Shown in pieces: positions 14,246 to 21,895 of a stretch of 64,000 nucleotides of DNA. The stretch comes from Runella sp. CRIBMP (lineage in GTDB: Bacteria; Bacteroidota; Bacteroidia; Cytophagales; Spirosomataceae), in the NCBI RefSeq assembly GCF_009905605.1, contig NZ_JAAAKZ010000016.1:57816-121815 (forward strand). The letters are read 5' to 3'. The notes beneath the pieces are model-generated. The model was given only the letters and a program-made list of their open reading frames with translations. It was not told where the DNA came from and made no database searches. A program made the translations under genes and the position numbers. Positions within the stretch are counted from its first letter, which is position 1; every line of letters starts with the position of its first letter.

Positions 14246-15052
14246 TTACAGGAAAGAAAGTTGCCCAAATTTGCCCATCACTGGCTCAGGTTTTACGGCC
14301 GTCAACGCTTCTTTTTGAGCGGCCGCCTCTTCCGCTTTCCGCTGCGCGTATTTTTCTTTATCCTGCTGAAATCCCCGCCACTGGAAGCACTGTTCCTTTT
14401 CAATACGAGCCAGGTGAGGCAGTCCGCCAAACTCCCGAATCCACGGGTTTACGGCGTAGCCAAACCGCCAATCGTCTGGGTCCAGAGAGTTCATACAAAC
14501 GGCCTGGCCTTCGCAGCCATGCAGCATCATATTCAGGGCCGTCATCTTCGTGCAGATTGCGTCAACGTCGGCCGCAAAGCAGTAGTTGCCCGGAAAGTGC
14601 GCGTGGAATGAAACCAACATTCGTCCCGAGCCTGAGCAAGGGTCAGCGATGCGCTGCCGTGCGCCCTCACGGGCCTTGTCAGCCGTAATCATTGTCAACA
14701 TATCCACCACATCGGGCGGTGTGAAAAACTGCCCTAAATGGCTCGCTTTACTGGAGGAGGCTATGACCTCATAAAATGCTCCCAAGGCATCGTACCACAT
14801 TTTGCCCCTGTTGAGTTGTTTATGCTGGGCTCGCAGCCACTCATTAAAGAGTTCCTTAAAAAAGCCGTAGTCCTTTCCGTATTTCTTTTTGAGGTAATCA
14901 GCCACTTTAAGGTCGCCAGCAGGAAGAAAACAGGCAACCGAATAATCTATGAAATCCACAAACACATCGCCCCAGCCGTGGCGGTACGAAATATTTTCAA
15001 ATACTTTATTAAACTCACGCAGCTCGTGAGGTACATCAGTCGTTTTAGGCAT
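14246..15052 (-). CDS. N6-DNA-methyltransferase-like protein lacking the NPPY motif
   Basis: 268 aa from ATG 15052 (MPKTTDVPHELREF); a longer frame to 15157 would overlap the upstream gene. The fold matches HsdM/N6-adenine methylases: GQFFTPPDVVDML at residues 108-120, SAM-binding motif I ADPCSGSGRML at 137-147, and an acidic ADVD at 160-164. At the catalytic motif IV position I see YAVNPW instead of (D/N)PP(Y/F), so activity is doubtful. The C-terminal 50 residues are a K/E/A-rich helix. It could be a divergent orphan methylase or a non-catalytic SAM-binding protein. Upstream: an unknown 227-aa gene. Confidence 0.8.
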   Translation of the reverse strand: MPKTTDVPHELREFNKVFENISYRHGWGDVFVDFIDYSVACFLPAGDLKVADYLKKKYGKDYGFFKELFNEWLRAQHKQLNRGKMWYDALGAFYEVIASSSKASHLGQFFTPPDVVDMLTMITADKAREGARQRIADPCSGSGRMLVSFHAHFPGNYCFAADVDAICTKMTALNMMLHGCEGQAVCMNSLDPDDWRFGYAVNPWIREFGGLPHLARIEKEQCFQWRGFQQDKEKYAQRKAEEAAAQKEALTAVKPEPVMGKFGQLSFL

Positions 15053-15114
15053 AGCGGTAGCTAACTGAGGGACATTGACGCCCCTAAGTTGGTTAAATGG
15101 TGAAACAAGGAGGA

Positions 15115-15798
15115 TTAGAAAGGAAGAATATCGATGCCCGATTTCTCGAAATGGCACATTTTCATCAGGTGCTGCACATAGTAGTCTTTGATGCCAAAGG
15201 TCGTGACCTCTCTAAATCGCTCTTCGATGCGTTTTACGGTCAGTTCAGCGGGGTTTTTGTAGGTACGTGGCCGCCACTTCATTACGAAGTCAATCAGGTC
15301 CTGAACCGTAATCTCAAAGCCGCTGTTCTCACTCATTTCCTGGGCTTGGGTATCCAGGTTCAAGCCATCTTTTTTAAACCACGCACGGCTCACATCAGGG
15401 AGGTGATTTTTGTCGCCAAATTGCTCAAAATCGGTTTTCGGAAAAAAAGCCAGGCTATTGGCGATAATGCTCTCTTTGCAAATCCAACTTTGCGCTTCGG
15501 CCTGCATTTCGTTCCAAAGTTTGGCCAGCTCCAGCGGGTTAACGCTGAATTCAATCAGGTAGGCATTGACTTCGTTTTCGGGAATACCCAACGGTAACTC
15601 TGTCAAAATGTTGGCAAGATGCGAAACGGTGTAGATATCAAATTTCGCACAAACAATTTTGTCGAGGTTATTGATGTGCATTTTCTTGCCAACCTCGCTT
15701 GCCCAGGCTTGGTATTCAATTTCGGTTTTGCCGGTAGCGGCCATGTAGCGCTCAAGATTGCGTTTTGAAGGTACTGCGGGGATGATTTGGGTTTCCAT
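15115..15798 (-). CDS. Hypothetical prophage protein, 227 aa
   Basis: METQIIPAVPSKRNLERYMA; a soluble helical protein, with no domain recognised. It starts 2 bases after a TGCTTAGAA word and the second copy of the duplicated leader, so it probably begins a transcription unit with the methylase-like gene. Confidence 0.75.
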   Translation of the reverse strand: METQIIPAVPSKRNLERYMAATGKTEIEYQAWASEVGKKMHINNLDKIVCAKFDIYTVSHLANILTELPLGIPENEVNAYLIEFSVNPLELAKLWNEMQAEAQSWICKESIIANSLAFFPKTDFEQFGDKNHLPDVSRAWFKKDGLNLDTQAQEMSENSGFEITVQDLIDFVMKWRPRTYKNPAELTVKRIEERFREVTTFGIKDYYVQHLMKMCHFEKSGIDILPF

Positions 15799-15907
15799 TG
15801 TGCTTAGAAATGTTAGTTAAGTGATTGATTTTTAAAGAGTAGTTTGCCCTACTGCTTATGTAAAAATCTCCCGACAGAACGGATTTTAAAAGCGTTTTCC
15901 CATTTAT
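15796..15907 (-). promoter_or_regulatory. Duplicated 5' leader, copy B
   Basis: Partner of 14101-14213 with the same order of elements and the identical 9-mer TGCTTAGAA (plus strand) beside the start codon. Conservation of non-coding sequence between two leaders suggests shared control. Confidence 0.7.
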
Positions 15908-15926
15908 TTTTGAAGTTTTTTTTAAT

Positions 15927-15950
15927 AAAAAAAGCCCCTGACAGAGGCTT
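15927..15950 (-). terminator. Terminator after the S74 repeat protein
   Basis: Minus strand AAGCCTCT-GTC-AGGGGCTT, 8-bp stem with one G-U pair, followed by TTTTTTT. It insulates the S74 gene from the 15798 transcription unit. Confidence 0.75.
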
Positions 15951-16034
15951 ACCAATATGAAATTAATGGGAATCAAAACTGCACTTTATTTTAAAAACAT
16001 TCAATCATTGTCGCTTCTTGAGGGAATGATAGTT

Positions 16035-17744
16035 TTATTGTTTATTAATAATTATTTTCATCAATTCCTTTATTTGGGCTTCCAACTGTATAATCTTTCG
16101 ATTCTGCTCCAGAATTTCGGCTTGTTGTAGGTCACTTCGCTGTTTTAATTCCTTTGTAGCATTGACCAAAGGCATTACAAAATCAGAATAAGCTAATGAG
16201 TAAGTTCCATCAGGAGCTTTTTTCAGGCCGCTGAAGTCAACCTCTAACTCCTGCATAACTCTTTCTACATCTTGGGCAATAAATCCTTCATATCGTGTTT
16301 TTGCTTTGTCAGCAATATAGTTATAGGAAACGGTTTGTAATTTGTTGATAAAATTGAGCCCCAAACGAGAGGTATAAAGAATATTCTCTTTCAAACGATA
16401 GTCGGAGGGATTAGACCATGCTACGGCTCCTTCAATTACAGTAACATTTGCGTCTCCAATGCGCACTTTGTTTGAAGCATTAACTATTGTATTAGCCCCT
16501 ATTGCGGTGGCATTAGCAAGGTCAAAAGCCGATACATCAGCTTGATAACCTACAAAAGTATTGTTACTCCCTGTCATGAGTACATACCCTGCATTACCAC
16601 CTATCGCAGTATTAAAATGCCCGGCATTAACGCCTCTAAGAGCCTTATATCCTGTAGCAGTATTATAGTTACCGTTATTGCTAATTAAAGCATTTGTCCC
16701 AGTAGCAGTATTTGCAACACCAACTGTATTGCCATGAAGGGCATCTTTACCCGTAGCGGTATTTTCAGTACCCGTAGAGTTAGAATTAAGTGCAGAATAA
16801 CCAAGAGCAGTGTTCCCTGACCCGGAAGAATTCATGTAAAGAGCTGAATATCCAGTAGCAGTATTTTCTTTCCCTGTAATATTGTTTTGGAGTGCAACAC
16901 TGCCAGTAGCAGTATTTTCGCTACCAGTAGTATTGCTATAAAGTGCAAAAGATCCATTTGCTGTGTTTCTGGAGCCATTTTTATTACCTCTAAGCGCCTC
17001 AAATCCATTGGCCGTGTTATAAATTCCTTCAGTATTATTATATAGAGAATTTGCACCTACTGCAGAATTTCCAATCCCTATAGTATTAAATATTAAGGCT
17101 GCACTCCCAATTGCAGTATTATCTTTTGCTAGCACATTACGAGAAAGAGCCTGATAGCCAAAGGCCGTATTATTATTCCCATCAGTGTTTTGAGCAAGTG
17201 CTAAAAAGCCCGATGCGGTATTTTGACGCCCTTCTTTATTAGCAGTGAGAGCCTCACTACCAGTAGCCGTATTTGAATACCCGAAAGTGTTATTGGAAAG
17301 CGCCATATATCCTATTGCAGTATTTCCTTGGGAAAGCGTATTAATATAAAGTGCCCGATACCCGATAGCTGTATTATAATGACCTGTAGTATTACCGGAA
17401 AGGGCCTGAGACCCAATTGCTGTATTATAGCGACCTTGATTGTTGGCATACAGAGCCTGATAACCGGTAGCGGTGTTGGAAAACCCTAAGGTATTATACT
17501 GAAGTGCTCCGTTCCCTATTGCAGTATTATAACGAACTTGGACACCAAAATCTGAACCAGGCAAAATACTCTGAAGTGCAGAAGGCCCAAATGAAACGTT
17601 TGTTGTATCTGCTAAAGGATTTGTCTGGCCTTGTAATCCCTTAGGTGTTATTACAATAGAACCATTTAACGGTGACTGTGTAAAAATTTGCGCCTTGGCA
17701 GATAAGCAACAAATTAGTAAACAAACGAAGAGTGTAGTTCGCAT
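16035..17744 (-). CDS. Secreted 17-residue-repeat protein with C-terminal S74 chaperone domain
   Basis: 569 aa. Signal peptide MRTTLFVCLLICCLSAKAQ. Residues 71 to about 376 are some 18 near-perfect repeats of the form NTAxGxxALxxNTxGxx, typical of trimeric fibre or YadA-head-like beta rolls. The C-terminus (about 450-569) is a peptidase S74/intramolecular chaperone domain: SDYRLKENI, GFIAQDVERVM and a coiled coil. S74 domains trimerise fibres and then cut themselves off, usually at a Ser in the S-D-x-R-L-K region. Phage tail fibres lack signal peptides, so this is a bacterial-style exported surface fibre carried by the prophage. It is more AT-rich than its neighbours and has its own terminator. 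Confidence 0.85.
   Translation of the reverse strand: MRTTLFVCLLICCLSAKAQIFTQSPLNGSIVITPKGLQGQTNPLADTTNVSFGPSALQSILPGSDFGVQVRYNTAIGNGALQYNTLGFSNTATGYQALYANNQGRYNTAIGSQALSGNTTGHYNTAIGYRALYINTLSQGNTAIGYMALSNNTFGYSNTATGSEALTANKEGRQNTASGFLALAQNTDGNNNTAFGYQALSRNVLAKDNTAIGSAALIFNTIGIGNSAVGANSLYNNTEGIYNTANGFEALRGNKNGSRNTANGSFALYSNTTGSENTATGSVALQNNITGKENTATGYSALYMNSSGSGNTALGYSALNSNSTGTENTATGKDALHGNTVGVANTATGTNALISNNGNYNTATGYKALRGVNAGHFNTAIGGNAGYVLMTGSNNTFVGYQADVSAFDLANATAIGANTIVNASNKVRIGDANVTVIEGAVAWSNPSDYRLKENILYTSRLGLNFINKLQTVSYNYIADKAKTRYEGFIAQDVERVMQELEVDFSGLKKAPDGTYSLAYSDFVMPLVNATKELKQRSDLQQAEILEQNRKIIQLEAQIKELMKIIINKQ
16616..17534 (-). repeat. Tandem 51-bp coding repeats
   Basis: Roughly 18 in-frame copies encoding the 17-residue NTAxGxxAL unit, suitable for length variation by slippage or recombination. 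Confidence 0.8.
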
Positions 17745-17773
17745 TTATAGAAGGTGTAGTTAATTGAATGGTT

Positions 17774-18505
17774 TTAAAAAGGCAGCTTCAATGTTTTCTG
17801 AAAAGGGTGCTTTGCATTTTGTTGAGACTTTCGGAGTTCCACCACGTCACCAAACACCCGGCGCAATAGATGGAAGTCTTTTTCCTCAGCCTCCAAATTA
17901 CGAAATTCTGCCAATCCTCCACGGTTTACAAACGTATCTTTTTGCGACCAATAGTACCTGGTATCTTTCCAAATCAGCCGATGATGATAGGCATTCAACA
18001 GGCTTATCCAATAGTCCTCATTGCAAATGATATCAGGATTGTACCAGAGCTTGCTCCCCTCCAGTACGCCGTGCGCGCAGCCCGTCACGTAACCATTTAG
18101 TTTGATGGGGTTAAAGCTGTCGTAGCTGATGGGAGCAGGCGAGGAGCTGAACCCAAACACATACGCCCCGGCCGCTTTGGCAGCATTGGCCGTTAGTTGA
18201 ATGATATGATACGCCTCATCAGGCTCAACAATCATCGGCTCACCTTTGCCCGTATAGATTCGCTTCAGGTGGTCAATGTCATCGTCGAGCATCATCACGT
18301 TTTTGAAGTGCTGCACTATCCAATCACGCTTCCGAGCCAGCCCCACCACGCCGTCAGGATGGGTCACAATCTCAACCCCCTTATTGCATTTTGCATACAG
18401 CTCGCGTTGGCTCTCAGCCACGCAAAGTATCGCATTGTCCACGGCCATCGTGGTCAGCACCCGGTCCCAGCGTTTGTGGGACGGTATCACCACCTTTACT
18501 TCCAT
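17774..18505 (-). CDS. DxD glycosyltransferase-like protein (TET-associated type candidate)
   Basis: 243 aa. A GT-A-like N-terminus (MEVKVVIPSHKRWDRVLTTM), then LARKRDWIVQ and DDDID at residues 74-78, a typical sugar-nucleotide/metal DxD site. Further motifs: GYVTGCAHGVL, then NEDYW near 163. The pattern resembles the TAGT family, proposed by comparative genomics to glycosylate modified DNA bases in phages; I recall this family but cannot confirm membership. The gene overlaps the ParB-like gene by 10 bases. Candidate substrate: hypermodified DNA base, or else a surface glycan. Confidence 0.7.
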   Translation of the reverse strand: MEVKVVIPSHKRWDRVLTTMAVDNAILCVAESQRELYAKCNKGVEIVTHPDGVVGLARKRDWIVQHFKNVMMLDDDIDHLKRIYTGKGEPMIVEPDEAYHIIQLTANAAKAAGAYVFGFSSSPAPISYDSFNPIKLNGYVTGCAHGVLEGSKLWYNPDIICNEDYWISLLNAYHHRLIWKDTRYYWSQKDTFVNRGGLAEFRNLEAEEKDFHLLRRVFGDVVELRKSQQNAKHPFQKTLKLPF

Positions 18506-19110
18506 CGCTCTATCACCTGTTTAGAATCCACCACGTGCATCAATCCCACCTTACTACTTTTATAGCACCGACCTCTCTCGATGCCGAGCTTTTCGGCAAT
18601 GTGGTTTTCGTCGATTTCATTGCGGCACACAATCACAAACGACGTGTACTTCTCGCTCATCGTGGCCACTATCGGCATTTCAGCCTCGGGAGCCTGCTCA
18701 CCCGTTACCTCAGCGAGCTGCTTATCCAGCTCAGCCAAATCCAATCCAAAATCTCCGAGGTCCATGTACTGCTCAAATTCCGACTTGAGCATTTCCAAAT
18801 CGAACTCTCCCGCGTGGCGGTTTTCGATAATCATCACTTCGTGGAGTTCTTCTTCGGTCAGCTTCCTGACGGCCGTGCGCACGTCAATCTCATATTCGCC
18901 CAAGCTATTTTGGGCCAGCAGTTCACACCGTTGATGGCCGCTGAGCAGCGTACCGTCGGCATCCCTGACGGGAATACCAATCATCCCAAATTTTTGGAGG
19001 CGCTCCCAAAGCTTACGTTTTTCATCGGCTTTTATTTTGCGCGGATTTTTCACGTGCGGTACCAATACCGACACACGGACTCTTTCAGTCCGAAACAATT
19101 CATTAATCAT
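18496..19110 (-). CDS. ParB/sulfiredoxin-fold protein
   Basis: 204 aa. Residues 8-75 form a ParB-N-type domain: RVSVLVPHVKNPRKI and the hallmark GTLLSGHQRCELL (GHQR at 58-61). A helical middle and a C-terminal mixed domain (YTSFVIVCRNEIDENHIAEK) follow. No helix-turn-helix of partition ParB is evident. In phages such ParB-fold proteins occur beside DNA methylases and base-modification enzymes; the fold can act as a CTPase or nuclease. The overlap with the glycosyltransferase-like gene suggests joint action. Confidence 0.78.
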   Translation of the reverse strand: MINELFRTERVRVSVLVPHVKNPRKIKADEKRKLWERLQKFGMIGIPVRDADGTLLSGHQRCELLAQNSLGEYEIDVRTAVRKLTEEELHEVMIIENRHAGEFDLEMLKSEFEQYMDLGDFGLDLAELDKQLAEVTGEQAPEAEMPIVATMSEKYTSFVIVCRNEIDENHIAEKLGIERGRCYKSSKVGLMHVVDSKQVIERWK

Positions 19111-19123
19111 GGCTGTACTGTGT

Positions 19124-19426
19124 TTATTCTGTTAAATCTTCAAACTTCTCTGACTTTGGATTTCGGCCGCTCCGACTCTGAAAATACCAATCAAACTTTC
19201 TCCACGTACTGTCAATCAAAGTCGTTACATCGATGTAAAACACCCCGTACTTTTTGGGGTCGATGGGGTTCACATTCACCTCTATCGTATGGATGATCGA
19301 AAAATTTGTCCTGAGTTCAATTTTCAGCGGGCCGCTTCGGGCTACATCGTGCGAATTATGAACCTCAAAAAACAGGCGGCGGCTCCCGCTCACCAGTTTT
19401 TTAGTGATTAGATGCTTTACGTTCAT
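19124..19426 (-). CDS. Hypothetical prophage protein, 100 aa
   Basis: MNVKHLITKKLVSGSRRLFF; beta-rich, with FDWYFQSRSGRNPKSEKFED at the end. No domain recognised. The start overlaps the coiled-coil gene stop by one base (TAATG-type junction at 19426). Confidence 0.65.
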   Translation of the reverse strand: MNVKHLITKKLVSGSRRLFFEVHNSHDVARSGPLKIELRTNFSIIHTIEVNVNPIDPKKYGVFYIDVTTLIDSTWRKFDWYFQSRSGRNPKSEKFEDLTE

Positions 19427-20094
19427 TATTGGATTGACTTAAAGTATTGGCGAAGTATATCAAGTTCCCGTTCTCCCTTGGCTATTTTCAAGCGGTATTC
19501 TGCCTTTTTGGCTTCCGTCTTCGACTGAGCCATCCGTTGTGGCCAACGATAATTCACGTTGATGTTCATGTTTTCAATCAACTTACTGAGCTGGTACCTA
19601 TCGTTGGGCAGTTGGCTGAGGTAGGCTTCCGCATCAAACTCCTTGGGGCGCTCTTCCGAGGGGCGCTGGCCATTCGCAATCACAAACCGAATCTCATCGC
19701 CCAGCGCCATCCACTGCTCGCGCAGTTCCAGGATCTGTTTAGTGATTTCGGGGCAGGGTACGTCTTTGGGCACCGCCTGCAGCTGCATCGATAGCGAGCG
19801 TTTTTCGTAGTCCAGGTCACTCTGCTGCTGGCGGAGTTCATCCACGATGAGCGCCACTTCGGGCGCAAGGGTGTCGGCTGCTTTTTCGGATTGCCACGCA
19901 GGGCCTTGGGGAGCAGGGGGCGGCGTGGCCGTAGCTTTGAGGGTTTCGGCTGGGGCACTGCTGAAGGTATTCCAAGCCAGCTCCGCACGAGCCACCTCAG
20001 CGGCGGTAGCCTTGCCGGCACGTTCCTGCAGGCGCAGATAAGAGAGGTTGTTTTTGAGCTTGAGGCGCTCGGTTTTGATTTCTTCCTCGGTCAT
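19426..20094 (-). CDS. Coiled-coil prophage protein, 222 aa
   Basis: Highly charged helices flank a proline/alanine linker (residues 55-75, TPPPAPQGPAWQ). The C-terminus reads QSKTEAKKAEYRLKIAKGER. The architecture would suit a structural or tape-like chaperone, but no family is recognised. Confidence 0.7.
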   Translation of the reverse strand: MTEEEIKTERLKLKNNLSYLRLQERAGKATAAEVARAELAWNTFSSAPAETLKATATPPPAPQGPAWQSEKAADTLAPEVALIVDELRQQQSDLDYEKRSLSMQLQAVPKDVPCPEITKQILELREQWMALGDEIRFVIANGQRPSEERPKEFDAEAYLSQLPNDRYQLSKLIENMNINVNYRWPQRMAQSKTEAKKAEYRLKIAKGERELDILRQYFKSIQ

Positions 20095-20120
20095 CGTTTT
20101 TTCTTACCAAGGTAATGCAC

Positions 20121-20354
20121 TCACTGCGGTTTTACCGGGACACTTTCCACGCTGAGCATTTCCAAAAAATCACCCACTTTATCCATGTAGGTCGTGGCAT
20201 CAATGTACTTTTCGGGAGTCTCGTAGGGGTCAAACAAAGTAGAAGGGTGTTTTTCCTGATATGCCTCCAACAATTCAATGAGCAAATCCATTTCCACGCC
20301 ACGGCGGCGTAAGAAATCATACAGGGGCGGAAGCTCAGCGGGGCGGATGTACAT
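20121..20354 (-). CDS. Small acidic prophage protein with structured RNA leader, 77 aa
   Basis: MYIRPAELPPLYDFLRRRGV from ATG 20354; a frame extending to 20390 would run into the structured leader and is less likely. Soluble, helical, no domain recognised. A strongly folded leader (20362-20477) with a possible pseudoknot ends 7 bases before the start, so translation may be regulated by RNA structure. Confidence 0.7.
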   Translation of the reverse strand: MYIRPAELPPLYDFLRRRGVEMDLLIELLEAYQEKHPSTLFDPYETPEKYIDATTYMDKVGDFLEMLSVESVPVKPQ

Positions 20355-20361
20355 AATGAAA

Positions 20362-20477
20362 CTGGTTGGTCGCTGCGAACATCTAGCCAAAACACAGGCA
20401 AGCGTGTGGTACTTTCACCCACTCGCCAACCAGCAAGCCCTTGAGCTTGCTCGCCTGTGTATTCTAGAATGTTCGCA
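20362..20477 (-). ncRNA. Structured RNA / cis-regulatory leader with possible pseudoknot
   Basis: On the minus strand, outer arms TGCGAACAT/ATGTTCGCA (20477-20469 with 20382-20374) continue through CTAG/CTAG and ACACAGGC/GCCTGTGT with small internal loops. Inside are hairpins AGCAAGC-GCTTGCT (20451-20445 with 20438-20432) and GTGG-CCAC. An exposed CTGGTTGG (20433-20426) is fully complementary to CCAACCAG (20369-20362), just before the ATG at 20354. Such nested complementarity with a possible 8-bp pseudoknot next to a start codon suggests a translational switch or a phage structural RNA. A terminator lies just upstream. Confidence 0.65.
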
Positions 20478-20489
20478 TCACAAAGAAAC

Positions 20490-20527
20490 AAAAAAAGCCC
20501 CCATCTATTACGATAGGGGCCTTTTTT
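20490..20527 (-). terminator. Intrinsic terminator
   Basis: Minus-strand GGCCCCTATCG/AGATGGGGGC stem with a bulge, TAAT-type loop and a TTTTTTT tail; the plus strand also ends in CTTTTTTG, so it may work both ways. Closes the 20545-21030 gene. Confidence 0.75.
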
Positions 20528-20544
20528 GTTTCAACATAATTACG

Positions 20545-21030
20545 TTATCGCTCTCTGGTGTCAGACAAAACCTCAACGGTTTCTTCCTCTACCTGCACAG
20601 CCCTTGCCGAATGAAGTGCTTCCAATTGCTTCTGGGCTTTCAGCTTCAAGTAGTCTTCTTCAGTAGCCGCTTTGATTCTTTCATCGCAATCAGCAATTGA
20701 TTTTTTGATTTCTTCATTGGCCAAAAAATGAGCACCTATTTCATCGTACACCGCTTCATGAAAAGCGTAGGCTTTGTTTATCACATGGACCGGTTCATCC
20801 TGAATGTCCCGAATCCTGCGGTAAGATTTGATGTATACCTCCATCAACTCAATAAGAGTACAGGCCGATAAAGGTTTTGCATCCGCCAAATTATCTTCGA
20901 GCGCGGCGGGCGTTTCAGTGTCGGTACCAGCCTCGGCCGACAAATTATCTTCGGTATTAGGCGCGTTTTGCGCGGCGGGTTGCGGCGGCGTCGGTTCCTG
21001 CGTCGGTACCAGTTTGGTCGATTTGGACAT
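20545..21030 (-). CDS. Hypothetical prophage protein, 161 aa
   Basis: A low-complexity P/E/T/A-rich N-terminus (about 1-55) precedes a helical domain (LIELMEVYIKSYRRIRDI onwards). No family recognised. Its start lies 74 bases inside the preceding gene in another frame. Downstream of the capsid block, so possibly a head or tail assembly factor. Confidence 0.65.
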   Translation of the reverse strand: MSKSTKLVPTQEPTPPQPAAQNAPNTEDNLSAEAGTDTETPAALEDNLADAKPLSACTLIELMEVYIKSYRRIRDIQDEPVHVINKAYAFHEAVYDEIGAHFLANEEIKKSIADCDERIKAATEEDYLKLKAQKQLEALHSARAVQVEEETVEVLSDTRER

Positions 21031-21214
21031 CAGTCTCAGCGTTTAAAGGTTGAACATCGGCAGGGATTTCCGTGAAGTATTGGGTTACTCCAGCCTCCAT
21101 CAATGCCTCAATATGAACATCGGCCATATTCTCACGAATGGTGATGAGGCCCCCACCCGGCAACGCATGACGCGCCCCACCTTCGGGAACTGTTACTTTG
21201 TATTTTGTAGCCAT
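20957..21214 (-). CDS. Hypothetical prophage protein, 85 aa
   Basis: MATKYKVTVPEGGARHALPG with a compact beta-like first half (HIEALMEAGVTQYFTEIP) and a disordered acidic/basic tail overlapping the next gene. No domain recognised; lies in the capsid-to-tail gene block. Confidence 0.65.
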   Translation of the reverse strand: MATKYKVTVPEGGARHALPGGGLITIRENMADVHIEALMEAGVTQYFTEIPADVQPLNAETDVQIDQTGTDAGTDAAATRRAKRA

Positions 21215-21231
21215 TTTAAAAAAGATTAATA

Positions 21232-21256
21232 CCCTCCCCTTGTGTTAAGGAGAGGG
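21232..21256. repeat. CCCTCCCC-type inverted repeat
   Basis: CCCTCCCCTT and AAGGAGAGGG around GTGTT, one mismatch. Similar to the palindrome at 21863-21884 on the other side of the 21273-21818 gene; either terminators or a dispersed genomic palindrome. Confidence 0.5.
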
Positions 21257-21272
21257 CAAATTTGAAATGAGG

Positions 21273-21818
21273 TTAAGCAGCGGGCTGAATCGGCAACGTC
21301 GCCACGAGTGCAGGCTGGAGGGGCAAAATATCCCACATGAAGCCGTCCTGTTCGCCCTTGAGCGTAAAGCCGCGCTTATCGCCACCTTTTTTGCCGCCTT
21401 TGAAAGACTGCTTCGTAAAGAGCGGGTTGTCGCTGGAGCCAACCACCACGTACTGGCCATCGTTCATCTCTACGATGTACACCGAACCCGCGTTCAAGGT
21501 TTTCGAAAGCTCAGCCTGCATGGTCTTGGAGAAGCCCGCAAACATAAACTCAATATTGTGCTTGTAAGACTGAAAGCCTGGATCGCCCTGCTTTTCAGAG
21601 CTCACTTCCATCGTGCCATCTGGGCACTCATACACTGCAAATTTCGCCGTAGCCACCATCGTGGGCAGGGTCGTAATTTCACCGGTAACGGTATCGGCTT
21701 TCTTGGGCCAAACACCATCAATAAAACGCTTCTCGGCTACCAACAGCGTACGGATACCGCCGGGGTTTCCTTCTTGCTCTGAGGTGGCATTCAAATTCGC
21801 AAAATTGACATTTGCCAT
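21273..21818 (-). CDS. Prophage structural protein, 181 aa
   Basis: MANVNFANLNATSEQEGNPG; beta-rich with FIDGVWPKKADTVTGEITTL, DGQYVVVGSSDNPLF, a glycine/lysine loop and GFTLKGEQDGFMWDILPL. It follows the major capsid gene directly, a position typical for a minor head or tail tube protein, but no family is recognised. Flanked by GC-rich palindromes. Confidence 0.7.
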   Translation of the reverse strand: MANVNFANLNATSEQEGNPGGIRTLLVAEKRFIDGVWPKKADTVTGEITTLPTMVATAKFAVYECPDGTMEVSSEKQGDPGFQSYKHNIEFMFAGFSKTMQAELSKTLNAGSVYIVEMNDGQYVVVGSSDNPLFTKQSFKGGKKGGDKRGFTLKGEQDGFMWDILPLQPALVATLPIQPAA

Positions 21819-21862
21819 TATTGAAAAAATAGTTAAAAGGCTGTTAAAGAATAAATTCAGAA

Positions 21863-21884
21863 CCCCTCCCTAAGTGGGGAGGGG
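21863..21884. repeat. CCCCTCCC inverted repeat
   Basis: CCCCTCCC pairs with GGGAGGGG around a six-base loop, in the gap between the capsid and 181-aa genes. May act as a transcription attenuator that sets capsid over-expression. Confidence 0.5.
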
Positions 21885-21895
21885 CTGGGGTGGGG

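Noticed and set aside
15752..15976. 74-aa minus frame across the duplicated leader
   Set aside because: It crosses a terminator and leader and has no coupling; not a gene.
20371..20490. 20132-20491 minus frame of 119 aa
   Set aside because: It runs through the structured leader and the real 20121-20354 gene in another frame.
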